From contig SYOX01000095.1 in the NCBI GenBank assembly GCA_005804885.1, forward strand, positions 1-64,000: DNA of 64,000 nucleotides, read 5' to 3'. The notes beneath the pieces are model-generated. The model made no database searches, was not told the origin of the DNA, and saw nothing but the letters and a program-made list of their open reading frames with translations. Made by a program: the position numbers and the translations under genes. This document shows, piece by piece, positions 63,356 through 64,000 of this stretch (position 1 is its first letter; each line of letters starts with the position of its first letter). Source of the stretch: Pseudomonadota bacterium (GTDB lineage Bacteria > Myxococcota_A > Bradymonadia > Bradymonadales > GCA-2716585).

Positions 63356-64000
63356 ATGACCAAGGGGAGCCTTCCCTTCAAGCTCCTGGGCCTGACCGGG
63401 GGGATCGCCTCGGGAAAGTCCACCGTCGCCCGACAGCTGCGCGCACGCGGGTTGACCGTGATCGACGCCGACCGCGTCTCCCGCGAGATCGTCGAGGTGG
63501 GGAGCCCCGGTCTGGGCGAGATCGTCGCGTCCTTCGGCGCCAGGATCCTCAACGACGACGGCACCTTGAACCGCCCGCGGCTCGGCGCCATCGTCTTCGC
63601 CGATGAGGCCCAGCGCCTGCGCCTCAACGCGATCACGCACCCGCGCATCGCCGACAGGGTCGCCGAGCACGTCCAGGCCGCCCGCGAGGCGGGCTCCCCG
63701 CTGGCGGTCTACGAGTCCCCCTTGCTCGTCGAGGGGGGCCTCCACGTCGGGCTCGACCTCTTGATCGTCGTCTCATGCGCCCCCGAGGTCCAGCTCACCC
63801 GCGTGATGGCCCGCGACGGCCTCGACGCCGCCGCCGCCCAGGCGCGCATCGACGCCCAGCTGCCCTTGGCGGCCAAGATCGCCGTCGCGGACGTCGTCAT
63901 CGACAACTCCACCACCTCCCAGGAGGCCGAGCGGGCCGTCGAGGCGCTCCTCGACGGGCTCGCGGCCCGCCTCTGGCCCGAGCACCCCGAGGCGGGTCAG
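63356..64000 (+). CDS. coaE: Dephospho-CoA kinase, 3' end cut by window
   Basis: ATG 63356 with GGGAGG nine bases upstream; 215 codons are visible with no stop before the edge, about the full family length (around 200). P-loop GLTGGIASGKSTVA, IDADRVSREI, ITHPRIADRV, SPLLVEGGLHVGLDLLIVV, and RDGLDAAAAQARIDAQLP are the expected CoaE motifs. It phosphorylates the 3'-hydroxyl of dephospho-CoA, the last step of coenzyme A synthesis, in the cytoplasm. The conserved His-Pro and Glu of the lid region are present. Confidence 0.95.
   Translation, partial: MTKGSLPFKLLGLTGGIASGKSTVARQLRARGLTVIDADRVSREIVEVGSPGLGEIVASFGARILNDDGTLNRPRLGAIVFADEAQRLRLNAITHPRIADRVAEHVQAAREAGSPLAVYESPLLVEGGLHVGLDLLIVVSCAPEVQLTRVMARDGLDAAAAQARIDAQLPLAAKIAVADVVIDNSTTSQEAERAVEALLDGLAARLWPEHPEAGQ

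Overview
The window is uniformly GC-rich bacterial chromosome, about two thirds G+C by eye, and most likely comes from the Myxococcota or a close relative. The supporting signs are a MYXO-CTERM-type sorting tail (cysteine pair, membrane helix, arginine cluster) on a secreted protease, a PilZ protein of the type common in myxobacteria, MopE-like putative metal-binding motifs, and very large lipoproteins with EP-rich linkers and Cys-rich, TIG or FG-GAP modules. No phage genes, transposase, CRISPR array or rRNA operon was found. Two genes run off the edges: a Cys-rich/beta-helix lipoprotein at the left and coaE at the right.

Layout. 1-9.8 kb: truncated lipoprotein, membrane-fused spermidine synthase-like protein, 2OG-Fe(II) dioxygenase, two envelope proteins, and a zinc-ribbon/CycH-Ig membrane protein. 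10-19 kb: two giant minus-strand lipoproteins (S1 protease with MYXO-CTERM; amidohydrolase/TSP3/lamin-tail) with a roughly 290-bp structured repeat between them, then a small acidic protein and a strong terminator. 19.5-29 kb: four-FHA ABC transporter divergent from a Na+/H+ antiporter, a three-gene envelope operon, and a rhodanese-rhodanese-E1 protein. 29-31.6 kb: RpoH-like sigma factor divergent from DnaJ. 31.6-37.4 kb: six overlapping minus-strand genes for polysaccharide synthesis and export (three GT4 glycosyltransferases, a left-handed beta-helix acetyltransferase, a polysaccharide deacetylase, a Wza-like lipoprotein). 37.5-47 kb: two TPR/gluzincin proteins, an NTF2-like lipoprotein, a PilZ protein, a DUF192 lipoprotein and a HEAT-repeat protein. 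47.3-47.7 kb: tRNA-Glu(CTC), tRNA-Gln(CTG) and tRNA-Gln(TTG) with readable promoters and a terminator. 47.8-58 kb: lipoproteins, the second copy of the structured repeat with an 18-bp tandem array, then a plus-strand TIG/FG-GAP lipoprotein, a barrel-like protein and a lytic transglycosylase. 58-63.1 kb: a tightly packed minus-strand operon of ResB-like protein, polytopic membrane protein, engB, rimI and prs, divergent from coaE.

Most of the window is envelope biology: secreted and lipid-anchored multidomain proteins, polysaccharide export, barrels and peptidoglycan turnover. Housekeeping genes (prs, engB, rimI, coaE, dnaJ, rpoH, tRNAs) are interspersed.

The least explained signal is the structured repeat family at 14626-14912 and 50814-51094. 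It is quasi-palindromic, carries several hairpins that change sequence while keeping pairing, does not keep a reading frame between copies, and in the second copy sits beside fifteen 18-bp repeats, all enclosed by a 31-bp inverted repeat shared by two divergent lipoprotein genes. All calls come from reading the sequence; no database search was run.
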